From positions 50,137,501 through 50,201,500 of the forward strand of contig NC_068558.1 in NCBI RefSeq assembly GCF_022201045.2: 64,000 nucleotides of DNA, read 5' to 3'. This stretch comes from Citrus sinensis. Taxonomy: Eukaryota; Streptophyta; Magnoliopsida; Sapindales; Rutaceae. This document shows positions 60,971-64,000 of this stretch, in pieces. The notes below the pieces were generated by a model. It searched no databases. It was not told the origin of the DNA and worked only from the letters and a program-made list of their open reading frames with translations. Made by a program: the position numbers and the translations under genes. Every line of letters begins with the position of its first letter. Within the stretch, counting starts at the first letter, position 1.

Positions 60971-63516
60971 ATGGCTAGAGAGAAAGAGGAAAGCATGCAA
61001 GTTAGTAGAAGAGCAACAAGGTCATCCACATTCAGTGCTAATAACAATGGTATTGAATTAGGGAAACCAAATGATTCCTACATACCAACACTTGGTGACT
61101 TGGTGTTTGGACAAGAACCCATTAGCCTAGATGATTTATTATCTCGTTTTCCTGGTAGACGTGTTCAAATTCTTGAGTTATTGCGCCTTTTGGGAACTTT
61201 AAATTCCTCAATGCCTCCTTTGTTTGTCTATGGAAGTGCTTCTACTGGAAAAACTAGTATTATTATCCAGGTATTTAGACATCTCAGCCGCCCTTTTGTT
61301 TATACAAGCTGTCTTTCATGTTATAGTCCGCGGATCTTGTTTGAGTCTATCTTGAATCAGCTATTGCTTCATAAAAAGAATGCATTTAATGGTTATTCGA
61401 GTGCAAAGAGATGTGAAAAGCCATCTGATTTTGTTATTTTTGTTCGTGAGGCATTGATAAATGTCATAGATAGTCTAAAGGAGAATGCAGAGAAAACGAG
61501 TACAAGTAAGTTGAAGGGACAGGTTAATGGAAAGATGATCTACTTGATTTTTGATAATTTTGAGCTTGTTAGAGAGTGGAATAAAAGTTCTAGTATATTA
61601 CCTTTTCTGTTTGGTCTGTCTGATATTCTGAAGATGCCTGAGGTGGGTATGATCTTTATCAGCAGCACCTCACCTGATACGTATCACTCGAATACTGGTT
61701 ATGTAGCTCCCATCCATGTTTATTTTCCTGAATGCACAGAAGATGATCTTCGTCAAATTTTTATGAGAAATCAAGCAAATCAAAAGCTTTATTCCTCCTT
61801 TCTTGAGTAAGAATTTAAACTGTTATTTGTTCTCATTGCTGCCCAATGATCTTTTGCTTTATATATTCCAATCTCTCATTTCTTTTTATTCCTTTTAAAC
61901 AGTATTGTGCTGAGACCGTTCTGTAGAATTACTAAACGAGTGGATGAATTATCTACTGCATTTTCGTTGTTATTTAAAAGATATTGCGAACCCTTAAGTG
62001 ACTTGGGAGTTTTACCCAATGGAGAGATGAAGAGAAGACTGTTTAGTCATCTTCAGCCGCATATTGCTCCTTCTTTGAATGAGATATTCAGGGTTGCGTC
62101 TCAACCGTGCCTTGAATGTGGAGTCAATCAGGAGACCAGAAGAAAAGGAGGTGCTAGGAAATCAGTGGGTTCCGGAGATCTTGATGATATAGGCTTCCAT
62201 ATGTCTACTTCGGCAAAGTATCTCCTCGTTTCAGCATTCCTTGCTTCAAGAAACCCTGCCACATTGGATGCTTCACTTTTTGATACAACTGGGGTTTCTG
62301 ATAGTCGCAAACGAAAAAGGAAGTGAGTGCTTTGACAATCTGTTCTAAATCTGTGTCATATTAACTCTACTATCAAGCTGTGATGCTACTTATTCATGTG
62401 TTAGGATGCACTAGTACTTTTATTTCACTCTTGGTTATTTCTTCATAACAGTTTTGATTTAAGATTTAGTATTTTTCTGTTCTTTTTCCTTTCACCACAC
62501 ATTGGATTTCTTTTGAATCAAAATTTTATCCAAAAATACTCATCACAATATATCAAGTGTTTGTTATTGGTAGAAAGAAACATATTGAATTATTTACCCA
62601 TCAATCTGGTTTTGCTGTCACCTCAATGAATTGATTATGGTATACTACTGGTTAGTTCTTTCCTTGGGAATAAGTGGAGTTAGAGTACAGTTTATAGTTA
62701 CTGGCCTTATTGTACTTGTCCGTTTATTGATCTTGTCTGGAATAGATGATCAATTGCTATGACCTGCCAATGTCTGACTCCACCAATGAACTGATATCGG
62801 TAATTTGGTAATGACTGATTTGAACGCTTTTGTTTTTCTGGGCAATTGCTTTTCCTTGTAAGTGTTGGATATAAGATGTGGCTTTTATTTGCTTTATGTA
62901 AATGAATGCTTTGGAGTTGGTAAAAATGATTTTCTACTCGATAATAGCATTATTTAGGTACTCTTCTCTTGACACTGTTGATATGATTATGCCCTGCCGC
63001 AAATTGTGCTTTGCTCTCTATTACTAAATTTATCTTCCTGATTGATTACTTCCCGCACAGGGCCTCTGAAAAATCATTGGAGCAAAAGGAAGCAGCAGAA
63101 CAGGAGTTACTTATGAAAGGGCCCGGAACTTTCTCTTTAGAGAGGTTATTAGCCATATTCCAATGCATTACATCAGTAGGTGAAGAGGAAGAAGGAAATG
63201 ACGGGTTAAGAGTTGATGAAGGGAGTAATGCACTCATGTCTGATATTCTACTGCAATTAACCAGTCTCTGCAACAGTAATTTTATTGTCAACGGAGGAAG
63301 CTGCCCTTTAGAGGGTTCAACTCGGTATCGCTCTACACTATCTGAAGATTTGGCTATGAAGGTAAGTAGAGAAAAAATGAAAGCTCATACTAAACTTTCT
63401 TTTAGGAATGTAATTTAATGCCACCGTGTATAATTCCATCTATGTATTGTCTTGGATGGTTATAGGTTGCAAGGAGCATTAAGTTCCCTTTGTCAAAGTA
63501 CTTGTACAGAAGATAA
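60971..63516 (+). CDS. ORC5: origin recognition complex subunit 5
   Basis: ORC5 is an AAA+ subunit of the six-part complex that marks replication origins and loads MCM in the nucleus. Four exons join in frame to 535 aa (Arabidopsis about 534): 60971-61806, 61903-62322, 63061-63361, 63466-63516. Seen: TLGDLVFGQEPISLDDLLSR; Walker A GSASTGKT (88-95); IYLIFDNFE as the Walker B region; MIFISSTSPDTYHS sensor region; the conserved DELSTAFSLLFKRYCEPLSD; FHMSTSAKYLLVSAFLASRN; and a C-terminal winged-helix part GPGTFSLERLLAIFQCI, LLQLTSLCNSNF, CPLEGSTRYRSTLSEDLAMK, ending LSKYLYRR. A basic KRKRK patch at the end of exon 2 is a likely nuclear signal. No frame damage is seen. Confidence 0.96.
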
Positions 63517-64000
63517 TCAGTGATGTGAAGAACTACTCCAAACCAACTGATTTCCATCAAGTTAGATGAGTTGCGCCCTCAAAGGAACCGAGAATAAAGA
63601 TATCTTAAACCAAAATAAAACTTCTGGACAGTCAATGATTGTATCTTCCTGCTGTAGTTGATTGGGGACATGATTGAACTAAAATCTTTTTTTCCCCTTG
63701 TTGTGGCAAAATATGATAGTGTTGGTAGCAATTTCTAAGTTTCTATCACGAATGGTTTACCATGCTATGTCTAGATTATTTGATTTAGTGCTTGTATTTG
63801 TAGTAAATGTGTTCGGCCAGTGCCCAGTGGGCAAGTGGCAACGGCCACCCGCAACTGAACTTGATGGCAAGGAATGCCCCTGTTATTTAGCTTTTTCAAT
63901 TATCATTCGGCTAATGCTAACTTACATGCATGTAACTTACAACCCTCTCACATGAATAGTAAGTGGTGTGGGCTCATTCACTATTCATATGAGAGGGTTG
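63517..64000. other. ORC5 3' region with start of a palindromic MITE
   Basis: Probable ORC5 3' UTR and spacer. From 63931 (TTACATGCATGTA, CTTACAACCCTCTCA, ATGAATAGTAAGTGG) the window enters another copy of the palindromic MITE seen at 28314-28467; it is cut by the window edge. Confidence 0.6.

Noticed and set aside
1-64000. Biosynthetic gene cluster or defence system
   Set aside because: The genes are unrelated housekeeping functions on both strands with syntenic relatives; there is no shared pathway and no resistance-gene or toxin-type gene.

Overview
The window is nuclear DNA of a eudicot plant. The genes carry many short introns with GT-AG borders and AT-rich intergenic DNA, the proteins are plant-specific or plant-type (BRAHMA with QLQ, HSA and bromodomain; FAR1-related factor; ATG8-interacting protein), and the spaces between genes are full of small non-autonomous DNA transposons. 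A Rutaceae/Citrus-like genome is a reasonable guess, but the sequence alone does not prove it.

Layout, left to right: a possible gene tail (1-92); two hAT-type non-autonomous elements; a six-exon E2 ubiquitin-conjugating enzyme of the UBC4/5/6 group (3859-5796, +); the complete 14-exon BRAHMA chromatin-remodelling ATPase, about 2240 aa (6778-18015, -); an intergenic stretch holding an intron-containing tRNA-Tyr and, right next to it, a decayed partial copy of BRM exon 2 plus intron 1; a PIF/Harbinger remnant; a ten-exon mitochondrial cyanoalanine/cysteine synthase (24442-27928, -); about 10 kb of repeat-rich DNA without a gene (27.9-38.2 kb); a FAR1-RELATED SEQUENCE gene (38167-41129, +); a MESD-type ER chaperone (42235-43228, +); a tandem pair of nine-exon HAD-like genes (43682-46072 and 47920-49589, both -); an ATG8-interacting protein ATI1/2 (51565-53251, +); a small membrane-protein gene, possibly frameshifted at its start (about 56064-56499, -); another repeat-rich stretch; and ORC5 (60971-63516, +).

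The genes are mostly unrelated housekeeping functions: ubiquitination, chromatin remodelling, cyanide detoxification, ER folding, selective autophagy and replication licensing. They do not form a pathway or cluster. However, UBC, BRM, MESD, HAD and ATI are neighbours in much the same order in Arabidopsis chromosome 2 (recalled: At2g46030, At2g46020, At2g46000, At2g45990, At2g45980), so much of the window is an old conserved block with other genes and transposons inserted.

I found no CRISPR, no gene cluster and no credible previously undescribed system. The most notable things are the BRM-fragment duplication beside a tRNA, two GC-AG introns, four hAT-like elements with exact 8-bp target duplications and different subterminal repeat arrays (one nested inside a MITE), a pair of 202-bp MITEs, a tRNA-type SINE with a perfect 10-bp duplication, and the broken-looking start of the small membrane gene. 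All exon borders below were worked out by hand from splice sites, reading frame and recalled family sequences; they are predictions without transcript support.
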